Assembly: GCA_003164305.1 (NCBI GenBank)
Contig: PLSZ01000686.1
Location: 1-7,391, forward strand
Reading direction: 5' to 3'
DNA: 7,391 nt
From: Acetobacteraceae bacterium
Lineage (GTDB): Bacteria > Pseudomonadota > Alphaproteobacteria > Acetobacterales > Acetobacteraceae
Shown: one piece after another, positions 1 through 6,010 of the stretch
Layout: each line of letters starts with the position of its first letter
How positions within the stretch are numbered: the first letter of the stretch is position 1
Notes under the pieces: model-generated
Database searches by the model: none
Seen by the model: only the letters and a program-made list of their open reading frames with translations
What the model was told of the DNA's origin: nothing
Program-made: the position numbers and the translations under genes

Positions 1-1257
1 CCCCACCGCGGCGATCACCGCGCTGACAGCGGTAAACGCCGCCAACCCATACAGCCCGCCGGAGTAACTGCCTGTGACGTCCTTCAGCCACCCGACGATC
101 GCCGGCCCCAGCGCCCCACCGATATTGCCGAAGGCGTTGATGAAGGCGATGCCGCCGGCCGCCGCGGCGCCGGTCAGGATCATCGTCGGCATGGCCCAGA
201 ACGGTCCCTTGGTGCCGTAGAACCCCGCCGTCGCGAGGCACATGCCCGCCAGCGACCACCAGGTGCCCATCGTCGCCCCCGCCACGATCAGGCCCACCGT
301 GGCCATCGCGCAGGTCAGGAACAGCAGCCAGCGCCGATCGCCTAACCGGTCCGACAGCCATCCAAACAGAATCATTGACGCCGCCCCGCAGAAATACGCC
401 AGGCTTGTCGCGTAGCCGGCGACCATGTTCGTGGAACCGGTACCCAGGGATTTGATGATTTGCGGCGCGAACAGCAGCAGGCCGAGGCTGGCGGTGACGA
501 TCCCGAGGTAATTGAACGACAGCAGCAGAACTTTCGGGTTGGCGATGCCGCGCATGATGCTGAAGGTGCCCCCCGCCTCGACCGCGCGGCGTTCGTGGAT
601 CAGGGTGTTCGTCAGCCAGGCGCGTTCCGGTTCGGTCAGCCATTTCGCCTTGACTGGATTGTCGGTCATCGAGACCAGCACATAGAACCCGATGAGCACC
701 GTGGGGATGGCTTCCAGAAGATAGATCCACTGCCAGCCTTTGACGCCCAGGAAGCCGTCCATGCCCAGGATGGCGGTGGAGATCGGCGCGCCGAGGGCCA
801 CGGAAACCGGCAGCGCCAAAGTAAAGGAGCCGATGATCCGCGCGCGATGCGAATCCGGGAACCAGTAAGTGAACAGCAGGATGATTCCCGGGAACAACCC
901 GGCCTCGCCGGCGCCCAGGAGGAAGCGCACCAGCAGGAACGTGTTGGGTCCGATCACGGCGGCGGTGGCGGCGGAGGCGATGCCCCAGGTCACCATGATC
1001 CGCGCCAGCCAAAGCCGCGCGCCGACCTTGTCCATGACGAGGTTGCTTGGGATTTCGAAGACCACGTAGCCGATGTAAAACGCGGTGGCGCTGAAGCCGT
1101 AGGTAGCGGCGGTCAGGCCGATGTCCTTGTTCATTGTCAAAGCCGCGAAGCTGACGTTGATGCGGTCGATGTAACAGAGAAAATACATCACCACGGTCAA
1201 CGGCAGGATGTGCAAGTACACTTTGCGCATCGCGGATTTCTCGATCGCGTTATCCAT
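1..1257 (-). CDS. MFS organic-anion permease (ACS family), C-terminus cut by window edge
   Basis: Inner-membrane major facilitator permease, probably proton- or cation-coupled uptake of an organic anion such as a sugar acid or aromatic acid. The minus-strand frame is open from ATG at 1257 to base 1 (419 codons). The N-terminus reads MDNAIEKSAMRKVYLHILPL, and the first transmembrane segment ends in CYIDRINVSFAALTM, a hallmark of the anion:cation symporter family (tartrate TtuB-, phthalate- and DgoT-like). The loop 2-3 motif is PSNLVMDKVGAR (about residues 70-81). The second copy, WLSDRLGDRR (about 300-309), lies in the middle of the C-terminal half. Family members are about 430-440 residues, so roughly 10-25 residues appear to be missing. 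GGGAGG lies 6 bases before the ATG, which fixes the start. The gene is codirectional with the alcohol dehydrogenase 283 bp upstream but has its own promoter-like sequence. Substrate unknown. Confidence 0.9.
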   Translation of the reverse strand, partial: MDNAIEKSAMRKVYLHILPLTVVMYFLCYIDRINVSFAALTMNKDIGLTAATYGFSATAFYIGYVVFEIPSNLVMDKVGARLWLARIMVTWGIASAATAAVIGPNTFLLVRFLLGAGEAGLFPGIILLFTYWFPDSHRARIIGSFTLALPVSVALGAPISTAILGMDGFLGVKGWQWIYLLEAIPTVLIGFYVLVSMTDNPVKAKWLTEPERAWLTNTLIHERRAVEAGGTFSIMRGIANPKVLLLSFNYLGIVTASLGLLLFAPQIIKSLGTGSTNMVAGYATSLAYFCGAASMILFGWLSDRLGDRRWLLFLTCAMATVGLIVAGATMGTWWSLAGMCLATAGFYGTKGPFWAMPTMILTGAAAAGGIAFINAFGNIGGALGPAIVGWLKDVTGSYSGGLYGLAAFTAVSAVIAAVG

Positions 1258-1287
1258 TCACGGCCTCCCGAAAGTCTTCTGTCACAC

Positions 1288-1324
1288 ATTAGACGGTATT
1301 CGCGGCGATCTGGCCAGATGCCCG
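1288..1324 (-). promoter_or_regulatory. Putative MFS gene promoter with overlapping palindromic operator
   Basis: On the minus strand a TCTAAT (-10-like, 1288-1293, five of six consensus matches) lies 17 bp downstream of TGGCCA (-35-like, 1311-1316, four of six). The -35 hexamer is the centre of a 12-bp perfect palindrome, ATCTGGCCAGAT (1308-1319). Two mismatched bases outside each arm, a further 3 bp of symmetry (CGG at 1303-1305 with CCG at 1322-1324) extend it to an imperfect 22-bp dyad. Predicted transcription would start near 1280, about 22 bases before the MFS ATG. A dyad over the -35 is the usual position for a repressor operator. No regulator gene is in the window, so its binder is unknown. 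Confidence 0.45.
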
Positions 1325-1442
1325 TGCGCGCTTTCTTCAGTGTAGCGGGTCAAAGGCCGTCATGGCGATGTGTGGGGTGGTCGTCGGGTGAGAACCGGGT
1401 CTCGCCCGCGCCCGTTTGGCCGCGGCGAATATCATTACGATC

Positions 1443-1475
1443 AGGCGTGTTTCGCCTCTCGGAAGGCGGTTTCCG
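1443..1475 (-). terminator. Two adjacent small hairpins downstream of the alcohol dehydrogenase (weak terminator candidate)
   Basis: AGGCG (1443-1447) pairs with CGCCT (1453-1457) around a 5-base loop. CGGAA (1460-1464) pairs with TTCCG (1471-1475) around a 6-base loop. They lie 66-98 bases past the alcohol dehydrogenase stop on its strand. No U-tract follows either one, so intrinsic termination is doubtful and chance is possible in GC-rich DNA. The rest of the 1258-1540 gap shows only the MFS promoter region at its left end and no open reading frame I would support. Confidence 0.2.
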
Positions 1476-1540
1476 TGCTGTCTCACTCTTGACCCCGCGC
1501 CGCGACAGCCGGTCGCTCAAGGTTTCTCCGCCGCGCCCGA

Positions 1541-2728
1541 TCAGATATTGACCGGCGCGCCCGTCCAGACCGCGCGGTACAGCGCCACGATCTCGCTCGC
1601 GTTCGGCACCCGAGGATTGTTGTTGGGGCTACCCGACGCCAACGCCTGCTCGGCCATCAACGCCATCTTATCGTTCCAGTCGGCCTCTTTGATGCCGAAG
1701 CCGGCGGGCGTCGGCACCGACAGATCCTGGTTCAACGTTTCCAGCCCGCTCACCAGTTTCGCCGCCGCGATCGCGTCATTGTCCCCACTCCCGGCGAACC
1801 CCGATCGCCGCGCCGCCTGGGCATAGCGCGCCTCCGCCCCATGAATGGAAAACCGGGTGATCGCCGGCAGCAGCATCGCGTTGGACAATCCGTGCGGCAC
1901 GTGGAAATGCGCGCCGATCGGCCGCGACATCCCATGCACCAGCGCCACCGAACTGTTGGAGAACGCAAGCCCGGCCTGGGTGGCGCCGATCATCATGGCT
2001 TCCCGCGCGGCGTGGTTGCCGGGTTCAGCGTAGGCGGCGCGGATGTTCTTGCCGATCAGGTCCATCGCCGCCAGCGCCAGAGCGTCCGAGAACGGGTTGG
2101 CTCGTTTCGAAACGAACGCTTCCAGCGCATGGGTAAAACTGTCCACGCCGGTGTCGGCGGTGGTGCGCGGCGGCACGGTCAATGTCAGTTCGTAATCGAC
2201 GATCGCGGCCAGCGGCAGGCAGCCGAGGCCGTTGATCAGCATCTTCTCGTCCCGTTCCGTATCGGTGATGACGGTGAAACGGGTGCACTCGCTGCCGGTG
2301 CCGGCGGTGGTGGGAATGGCGATCACCGGCACCGCGCCTTTATCGGCCGCGAACGGAACTTTATAGTCGCGCATTTTGCCGCCGCCGGAGGCGAGAATGG
2401 CCATCGCCTTCGCGGTGTCGATGGGCGAGCCGCCGCCGAACCCGATCAGGCAGTCGTAGGGCGCCTTGGCAAAGGCCGCGACGCCGGTTTCGATCACGGT
2501 GTCGGTCGGCTCGGGGATGGTGTCGCTGAACACGTCGGCCTTGATGCCGGCGGCGGCCAACGGCTCCAGGCAACGGTCGATCAGCCCCAGTTTGACCATG
2601 AATGGGTCGGAGACGATCAGCGGGCGCGACAGACCGAACCTGGCGAGAACGTCGGCGATCTGCTTCACCGCGCCGCCGGCGACCAGCAGCAGGCGAGGGG
2701 CGGCGATATTGGCGTTGACGGTGGCCAT
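1541..2728 (-). CDS. Iron-containing (group III) alcohol dehydrogenase
   Basis: Cytosolic NAD(P)-dependent, metal-dependent dehydrogenase interconverting an alcohol and an aldehyde or ketone. It is full length at 395 residues; the family is about 380-400. The N-terminal dinucleotide-binding half has GGGS at 98-101, followed by PIDTAKA, and TTAGTGSE near 140-147. The C-terminal helical half carries the expected metal ligands: D196 and H200 in TGVDSFTHALEAFVS, H265 in LVHGMSRPIGAHFHVPHG, and H279 at the end of that stretch. All four are present, so it should be active. GGAGGA lies just upstream of the ATG at 2728, confirming the start. It is divergent from the VOC and solute-binding protein genes and codirectional with the MFS permease, which suggests a catabolic locus. 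It resembles general AdhB/DhaT-like members; maleylacetate reductase-like or transhydrogenase activity cannot be excluded, and the substrate is not predictable. Confidence 0.95.
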   Translation of the reverse strand: MATVNANIAAPRLLLVAGGAVKQIADVLARFGLSRPLIVSDPFMVKLGLIDRCLEPLAAAGIKADVFSDTIPEPTDTVIETGVAAFAKAPYDCLIGFGGGSPIDTAKAMAILASGGGKMRDYKVPFAADKGAVPVIAIPTTAGTGSECTRFTVITDTERDEKMLINGLGCLPLAAIVDYELTLTVPPRTTADTGVDSFTHALEAFVSKRANPFSDALALAAMDLIGKNIRAAYAEPGNHAAREAMMIGATQAGLAFSNSSVALVHGMSRPIGAHFHVPHGLSNAMLLPAITRFSIHGAEARYAQAARRSGFAGSGDNDAIAAAKLVSGLETLNQDLSVPTPAGFGIKEADWNDKMALMAEQALASGSPNNNPRVPNASEIVALYRAVWTGAPVNI

Positions 2729-2884
2729 GGGGTTTCCTCCAGCAGAACCTGATGCCGCCGTTTAGAGCAGAACGCGGGCGGGCGGAACGCCGGGCCGATG
2801 ATGCGCCGCGGAGGAGGCGGGCGGGCCTCGCCTGAACCGCGGGCGTGGAATAAGAGGGGGCATAAGAGGAAAACGGAGGAAGCG
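2729..2884. promoter_or_regulatory. Divergent intergenic region between the alcohol dehydrogenase and VOC genes
   Basis: Both flanking genes are transcribed outward from these 156 bp, so it should hold two promoters and any shared control site. AGCAGAAC occurs twice in direct orientation (2741-2748 and 2766-2773, 25 bp apart). ATAAGAGG occurs twice (2850-2857 and 2862-2869, 12 bp apart) just before the VOC ribosome-binding site GGAGGA (2875-2880). GAGGC and GCCTC around 2815-2830 can pair. TTTAGA at 2761-2766 reads as a weak -10 (TCTAAA) for the dehydrogenase, but no convincing -35 accompanies it. I saw no clean promoter or sigma-54 site on either strand. Confidence 0.4.
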
Positions 2885-3391
2885 TTGTTCCAGCGCCTGC
2901 ATCATGTCGCCTACCGCTGTTCCGACGCGGCCGCCACGGTCGATTTCCATAGCAACGTCATTGGGCTGAAGTTCGCCCATGCGATCTCGCGGGATCGTGT
3001 GCCGTCGATGCAGGCTTTCAGTCCGCATCCGCATATTTTCTTTGAGCTCGCGGAGGGCAGCACCCTCGCGTTCTTCGCTTTGGCCAACGCGCCGCCGGCG
3101 TTGAAGGATCCGAACACGGCCGACCGGGTGCGGCATCTGGCGCTGGAAGTCGCCGATGACGCCACGCTGCTGGAAGGCAAACGCCGGCTGACCGAACGAG
3201 GCATCGACGTGGTTGGCCCCACCGATCACGGCTTTTGCAAATCGATCTGGTTCTTCGACCCCAGCTTGCATCGCATGGAAATGACCGCTCGCACCGAAAC
3301 GTCCGGGGGTGGCGAGCGGTTCGCGCGCGAGGCGCCGGCGATCCTCGCCACATGGGAAGAGCGGCCGCGCTCGGGCGCGCTGGCCGGATAA
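2885..3391 (+). CDS. VOC-superfamily (glyoxalase/extradiol dioxygenase fold) protein, TTG start
   Basis: A small metalloenzyme of the vicinal oxygen chelate fold, 168 residues from the chosen start. The frame is open from 2798, but the first 29 codons are low-complexity and Arg/Gly-rich. Homology-like sequence begins at FQRLHHVAYRCSD, directly after a TTG at 2885 preceded by GGAGGA four bases away, so TTG is preferred. Two beta-alpha-beta-beta-beta modules are visible: residues 4-66, and 81-134 starting RVRHLALEV. Likely metal ligands are H7, E54 (FFELAEG), H84 (RHLALEV) and E132 (HRMEMT), the pattern used by glyoxalases and by Fe(II) dioxygenases. The residues after about 140 (ending EERPRSGALAG) form a tail. 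The solute-binding protein gene starts 23 bp downstream, so the two are probably one operon. Reaction unknown: ring-cleaving dioxygenase, isomerase or lyase are all possible. Confidence 0.85.
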   Translation: MFQRLHHVAYRCSDAAATVDFHSNVIGLKFAHAISRDRVPSMQAFSPHPHIFFELAEGSTLAFFALANAPPALKDPNTADRVRHLALEVADDATLLEGKRRLTERGIDVVGPTDHGFCKSIWFFDPSLHRMEMTARTETSGGGERFAREAPAILATWEERPRSGALAG

Positions 3392-3414
3392 CGGAAATCA
3401 CCTGGGAGATTGTC

Positions 3415-4614
3415 GTGAACGTTCGCCTGTTGAAACTACTGCTGACCATGACGTGCCTGACCTTAAGCATCGCGGCGCGCGCGCAGACGCCCCCGATCAG
3501 GATCGGCGTGCTGACCGATCTGACCGGCCCATCGAAGGATATGGATGGCCCAGGATCGGTGGCCGCGACGGAGATGGCGGTGGAGGATTTTGGCGGCGGG
3601 GTGCTGGGACGCTCCGTCACGGTGCTGACCGGCGATCATTTGCTGAAGCCCGATATCGGCTCCGGCATCGCGCGGCAATGGTACGATGATGGGGTCGATC
3701 TGATCGTCGACGTGCCGGTTTCCGCGGTCGGGTTGGCGGTGCAGGCGGTTTCGAAGGAAAAGAAGAAACTGATGATCACGTCGGCGACGTTGACCTCCGA
3801 CTTCACCAGTAAGTTTTGCACGCCGTACTCCATGCAGTGGACCTTCAATACGACGGCGCTGGCCAACGCGACCGCGAAAGCGGCGGTGGATAACGGACTG
3901 AAACGATGGTTTTTCCTGACCGCCGATTACGCGTTCGGTCACTCGATGGAGAATGACGCGACCAAGGTGGTGCTGGCCAACGGCGGATCGGTCGCCGGAT
4001 CCATCGCGCATCCCTTTAACTCCCCCGACATGACCAGTTACGTGGTGCGCGCGTTGGCCTCCGACGCGCGGGCGATCGCGCTGGCCAGCGGGCCGCCGGA
4101 CAACGTGACGGCGATCAAACAGGCGGGCGAGTTCGGGCTGGCGACCTCCGGCAAGACCATGGTGGCGCTGTTCACCGGTATTTCCGATGTGCGCGCTCTG
4201 GGATTGCCGGCCGCGCAAGGGCTGGTGCTGACCGAGGCTTACTACTGGGATGCCAACGATGCGGCGCGGGCTTTCGCGAAACGTTTTTACGCGCGGACAC
4301 AGGCGATGCCGACCTCGGTGCAGGCGGCGGATTACTCGGCGACGTTGCATTGGCTCCAGGCGGTGAAGGCGGCCGGCACGACGGATGCCGACGCGGTGGC
4401 GGAGAAAATGCGCGCTCTGCCGGTGGAGGACATGTTCGCGCGGCACGGCACGTTGCGTCGCGACGGCCTGATGGTGCACGACCTGATGCTGATGAAAGTG
4501 AAGACGCCGGCTGAATCTAAAGGGCCATGGGACGTTTACAACGTGTTGTCGGTGGTGGCGGGCGAGAGCGTGTTTCCGCGGGTCGAGGACGAGGCTTGCG
4601 CGATGGCTCGGTGA
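3415..4614 (+). CDS. Periplasmic solute-binding protein of a branched-chain amino acid-type ABC transporter
   Basis: A type 1 periplasmic binding protein (LivK-like, Peripla_BP_6 fold), 399 residues. The frame extends upstream to 3235, inside the VOC gene, but GTG at 3415 follows GGGAG by six bases and begins a proper Sec signal peptide (MNVRLLKLLLTMTCLTLSIA), probably cleaved after ARA at residue 23. The mature protein begins with the typical strand IRIGVLTDLTGPS. LTADYAFGHSMENDATKVV (169-187) and VVLANGGSVAGSIAHPFNSP match the second-lobe pattern of the subgroup. C135 (SKFCTPYS) and C395 (EDEACAMAR) are the only mature cysteines and could form a disulfide. It lies 23 bp after the VOC gene, likely in one transcript. 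No permease or ATPase gene is adjacent, so it is an orphan binding protein here. The ligand is probably an organic acid or amide-like compound (inference only). Confidence 0.93.
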   Translation: MNVRLLKLLLTMTCLTLSIAARAQTPPIRIGVLTDLTGPSKDMDGPGSVAATEMAVEDFGGGVLGRSVTVLTGDHLLKPDIGSGIARQWYDDGVDLIVDVPVSAVGLAVQAVSKEKKKLMITSATLTSDFTSKFCTPYSMQWTFNTTALANATAKAAVDNGLKRWFFLTADYAFGHSMENDATKVVLANGGSVAGSIAHPFNSPDMTSYVVRALASDARAIALASGPPDNVTAIKQAGEFGLATSGKTMVALFTGISDVRALGLPAAQGLVLTEAYYWDANDAARAFAKRFYARTQAMPTSVQAADYSATLHWLQAVKAAGTTDADAVAEKMRALPVEDMFARHGTLRRDGLMVHDLMLMKVKTPAESKGPWDVYNVLSVVAGESVFPRVEDEACAMAR

Positions 4615-4635
4615 GGCGTTGCCAGGCTTCACGCC
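4615..4635 (+). terminator. Inverted repeat directly after the solute-binding protein stop (weak terminator candidate)
   Basis: GGCGT (4615-4619) and ACGCC (4631-4635) form a 5-bp stem with an 11-base loop, starting at the first base after the TGA. There is no U-tract, so it is at best a weak or processed 3' end structure. Confidence 0.25.
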
Positions 4636-4677
4636 GAATGGTCACGGCAAGGGATGGAAAGGGAATGTATCCAGGCA

Positions 4678-4712
4678 TTGATTTTATCATCATTTGATGC
4701 GTTATGTGATGC
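4678..4712 (+). promoter_or_regulatory. Putative vapBC promoter and autoregulatory operator
   Basis: An AT-rich island in otherwise GC-rich DNA lies just upstream of vapB. TATCAT (4685-4690) matches the -10 consensus at five of six positions; no good -35 was found at 15-18 bp, and TTGATT (4678-4683) lacks a convincing partner. CATCA-TT-TGATG (4688-4699) is a perfect short inverted repeat. TGATGC occurs at 4695-4700 and again at 4707-4712, one 12-bp step apart. Repeated half-sites overlapping the promoter are what is expected for a ribbon-helix-helix antitoxin that represses its own operon with the toxin as co-repressor. Confidence 0.45.
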
Positions 4713-4735
4713 CCAATAGCGAGGGAGCCACCGCG

Positions 4736-4933
4736 ATGCGCACGACCGTGACACTTGACGACGATCTGGTCACGAAGGCCCGGTCCTATACCGGTTTGCA
4801 AGAGACGTCCGCTTTGCTGCGCGTGGCGCTGACCGCTCTGATCGAAAGGGAAAGCGCGCGGCGTCTTGCCCGTTTGGGTGGCAGCGAGCCTGACCTGAGG
4901 CCGATACGGCGGCGGCGGACCGAGCCGGCGTGA
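4736..4933 (+). CDS. vapB: VapB-type antitoxin
   Basis: Antitoxin of a type II toxin-antitoxin module, 65 residues. The N-terminal strand MRTTVTLDDDLVTKARSYTG is the DNA-binding ribbon of a ribbon-helix-helix dimer. The helix with LLRVALTALIERESARRLARLGGS is the standard VapB core. The basic, flexible C-terminal tail (PDLRPIRRRRTEPA) would wrap the toxin active site. In-frame starts exist further upstream (TTG 4694, ATG 4697), but only the ATG at 4736 has a well-placed ribosome-binding site (GGGAG, 8 bases before) and matches the family's N-terminus. Its stop overlaps the toxin start as GTGA, so the pair is translationally coupled, antitoxin first. Expected to bind the repeats upstream. Confidence 0.92.
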   Translation: MRTTVTLDDDLVTKARSYTGLQETSALLRVALTALIERESARRLARLGGSEPDLRPIRRRRTEPA

Positions 4934-5301
4934 TCCTGGTCGATACCTCGATCTGGGTGGACCATTTGCGACATGGCGACGAGCAGCTCGCGGCATTGCT
5001 GGATCGCGGCATGGTGCTGATGCACCCGTTCATCATGGGGGAACTCGCGTTGGGACAGTTGCGCCAGCGCCAGGCCGTATTGACGGATCTGATGGACCTT
5101 CCGGCCGCGACGGTGGCGGGCGATGACGAAGCAATGCGCCTGATTGAACAGGAAGCTCTGTATGGAATGGGCGTTGGATATATTGACGCGCACCTTCTGG
5201 CCGCCGCGCGCCTGACTCCTGGCGCGATGATCTGGACCCGTGACAGACGTTTCCTGGTTGTCGCGGAGAAGCTCTCGCTGGCCGCGCGTGTGGTTCATTA
5301 A
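4930..5301 (+). CDS. vapC: VapC PIN-domain ribonuclease toxin
   Basis: Mg2+/Mn2+-dependent endoribonuclease toxin, 123 residues, a complete PIN domain. Acidic active-site residues are all present: D5 in ILVDTSIWVDHLR, E38 in FIMGELALG, D86 in VGYIDAHLLAA and D105 in IWTRDRRF. The toxin is therefore predicted to be catalytically intact. VapC proteins usually cleave tRNA or rRNA; the target here is unknown. It starts with GTG overlapping the vapB stop by 4 bases. The 3' end is convergent with the PH-domain gene. Expression should be controlled by the VapBC complex at the operator upstream of vapB. Confidence 0.95.
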   Translation: MILVDTSIWVDHLRHGDEQLAALLDRGMVLMHPFIMGELALGQLRQRQAVLTDLMDLPAATVAGDDEAMRLIEQEALYGMGVGYIDAHLLAAARLTPGAMIWTRDRRFLVVAEKLSLAARVVH

Positions 5302-5408
5302 GGTCGCACGGTCCGGTGTGATTTGATCTCAGGATCGGTCGGCTCGGTGACGATGACTTATTCCGATGACGAGCGGACACACCCGGCGCGAAGCGGTGTT
5401 TCCCGCGA
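5302..5408. other. Convergent intergenic gap between vapC and the PH-domain gene
   Basis: These 107 bp separate two convergent genes, where a bidirectional terminator would be expected. The only symmetry seen is ACACC (5379-5383) with GGTGT (5395-5399), or alternatively CGC/GCG around GAA inside it (5387-5395). No U-tract accompanies either, so a terminator is not established. Confidence 0.3.
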
Positions 5409-5870
5409 CTATCCCACGATGATCGCGTTGCGCAGTTGCAACGGTGAGGCGACGTTACGCAATGGTTCCCAACTGCCGCCAATGCCGCGGATCAGCACCG
5501 TGCCGGAATCCAGAATCCGGCCCGCGATCCCTTGCGTCACATCGACCGTTTCGACCTTGGAGACATTGATCTCCTCGGTACGGCGAGCGATCCACCCAAC
5601 CTTGTGGATCACGCGTTTATCCGTCACCACGATTTCCGTCGTCACGCGAACGAACCACGTGCCGATGAAGGAAACGATCGCCAGTAGCCCCAGGAGCGCC
5701 GCGCCCGCCAGCGCGATCAGGCGTTGGTTCTCGACAAGAGAAAGCGAGAAAACAGCCAGCGCCACCGTCAGAACGCCAAGCCAGATGGCGTGTTTGTACA
5801 TCGACCAATGGAGCTTCGCGACATACTTCACCGTCTCGTCGGGCTGCAGAACCTTGGTATAATATGCCAT
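5409..5870 (-). CDS. Two-TM membrane protein with bacterial PH domain (DUF304/YdbS-like)
   Basis: Small inner-membrane protein, 153 residues, of the bacterial pleckstrin-homology (bPH_2) class. The N-terminus (MAYYTKVLQPDETVKYVAKL) is the usual pre-domain segment with PDE/V. Two hydrophobic segments follow, about residues 27-45 and 51-73. The cytoplasmic domain from about 75 holds the signature TEIVVTDKRVIHKVGWIAR, then VSKVETVDVTQGIAGRIL and GTVLIRGIGGSWEPLRNVASP to the end. The ATG at 5870 is preceded by GAGGGA with 6-7 bases' spacing. The YbjN gene lies 126 bp upstream on the same strand, so co-transcription is possible but not required. The function of the family is unknown, with membrane or lipid association suspected. 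Confidence 0.88.
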   Translation of the reverse strand: MAYYTKVLQPDETVKYVAKLHWSMYKHAIWLGVLTVALAVFSLSLVENQRLIALAGAALLGLLAIVSFIGTWFVRVTTEIVVTDKRVIHKVGWIARRTEEINVSKVETVDVTQGIAGRILDSGTVLIRGIGGSWEPLRNVASPLQLRNAIIVG

Positions 5871-5884
5871 TACACATCCCTCGA

Positions 5885-5920
5885 ATTGTGGAGCCCGCCC
5901 GGAACGACATCCAATATTGG
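5885..5920 (-). promoter_or_regulatory. Possible PH-domain gene promoter with a CCAATATTGG palindrome
   Basis: CCAATATTGG (5911-5920) is a perfect 10-bp palindrome 41-50 bases upstream of the PH-domain ATG. On the minus strand TTGGAT (5909-5914) could be a -35, 18 bp from CACAAT (5885-5890) as -10. Both hexamers are weak (three and four matches), so this is suggestive only; the palindrome would overlap the -35. Confidence 0.3.
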
Positions 5921-5961
5921 CGAACAGGCCGGTGATTTGAAGCGCTCGTCCGCCATGGGGC

Positions 5962-5974
5962 CCGGATTATCCGG
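5962..5974 (-). repeat. CCGGAT/ATCCGG inverted repeat between the YbjN and PH genes
   Basis: CCGGAT and ATCCGG flank a single central T, giving a perfect 13-base dyad (hairpin of 5 bp with loop TTA). It lies 23-35 bases beyond the YbjN stop codon. No U-tract follows, so it may be a mere hairpin or a protein site. Confidence 0.3.
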
Positions 5975-6010
5975 CCGCGAGTTACCGTACCGCGAGTTAC
6001 CGGGCCGCGA
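5975..6010 (-). repeat. 15-bp tandem repeat covering the YbjN stop codon
   Basis: CCGCGAGTTACCG occurs at 5975-5987 and 5990-6002 with a 15-bp period, and a third partial copy CCGCGA starts exactly one period later at 6005. The second full copy contains the TAA stop of the YbjN gene (5997-5999), and the first copy carries a second in-frame TAA. Looks like local slippage duplication, five codons long and therefore frame-preserving. Confidence 0.8.

Noticed and set aside
460..1551. Long plus-strand open frame (363 codons) antisense to the MFS gene
   Set aside because: Low-complexity Gln/Arg/Asp/Gly-rich translation typical of the shadow frame of a GC-rich gene; the minus strand gives a clear MFS protein.
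1841..2752. Plus-strand open frame (303 codons) antisense to the alcohol dehydrogenase
   Set aside because: His/Gly/Arg-rich shadow with no recognisable domain; the minus-strand enzyme is complete with all metal ligands.
2798..2884. N-terminal extension of the VOC protein from the ATG at 2798
   Set aside because: The residues are low-complexity and outside the domain; the TTG at 2885 has the well-placed GGAGGA.
3463..4632. Minus-strand open frame (389 codons) antisense to the solute-binding protein
   Set aside because: Arg/His-rich shadow; the sense frame has a ribosome-binding site, signal peptide and family motifs.
4930..5301. Possible defence or novel system around VapBC
   Set aside because: The neighbours are transport, metabolic and envelope genes; the pair itself is a standard type II toxin-antitoxin module.
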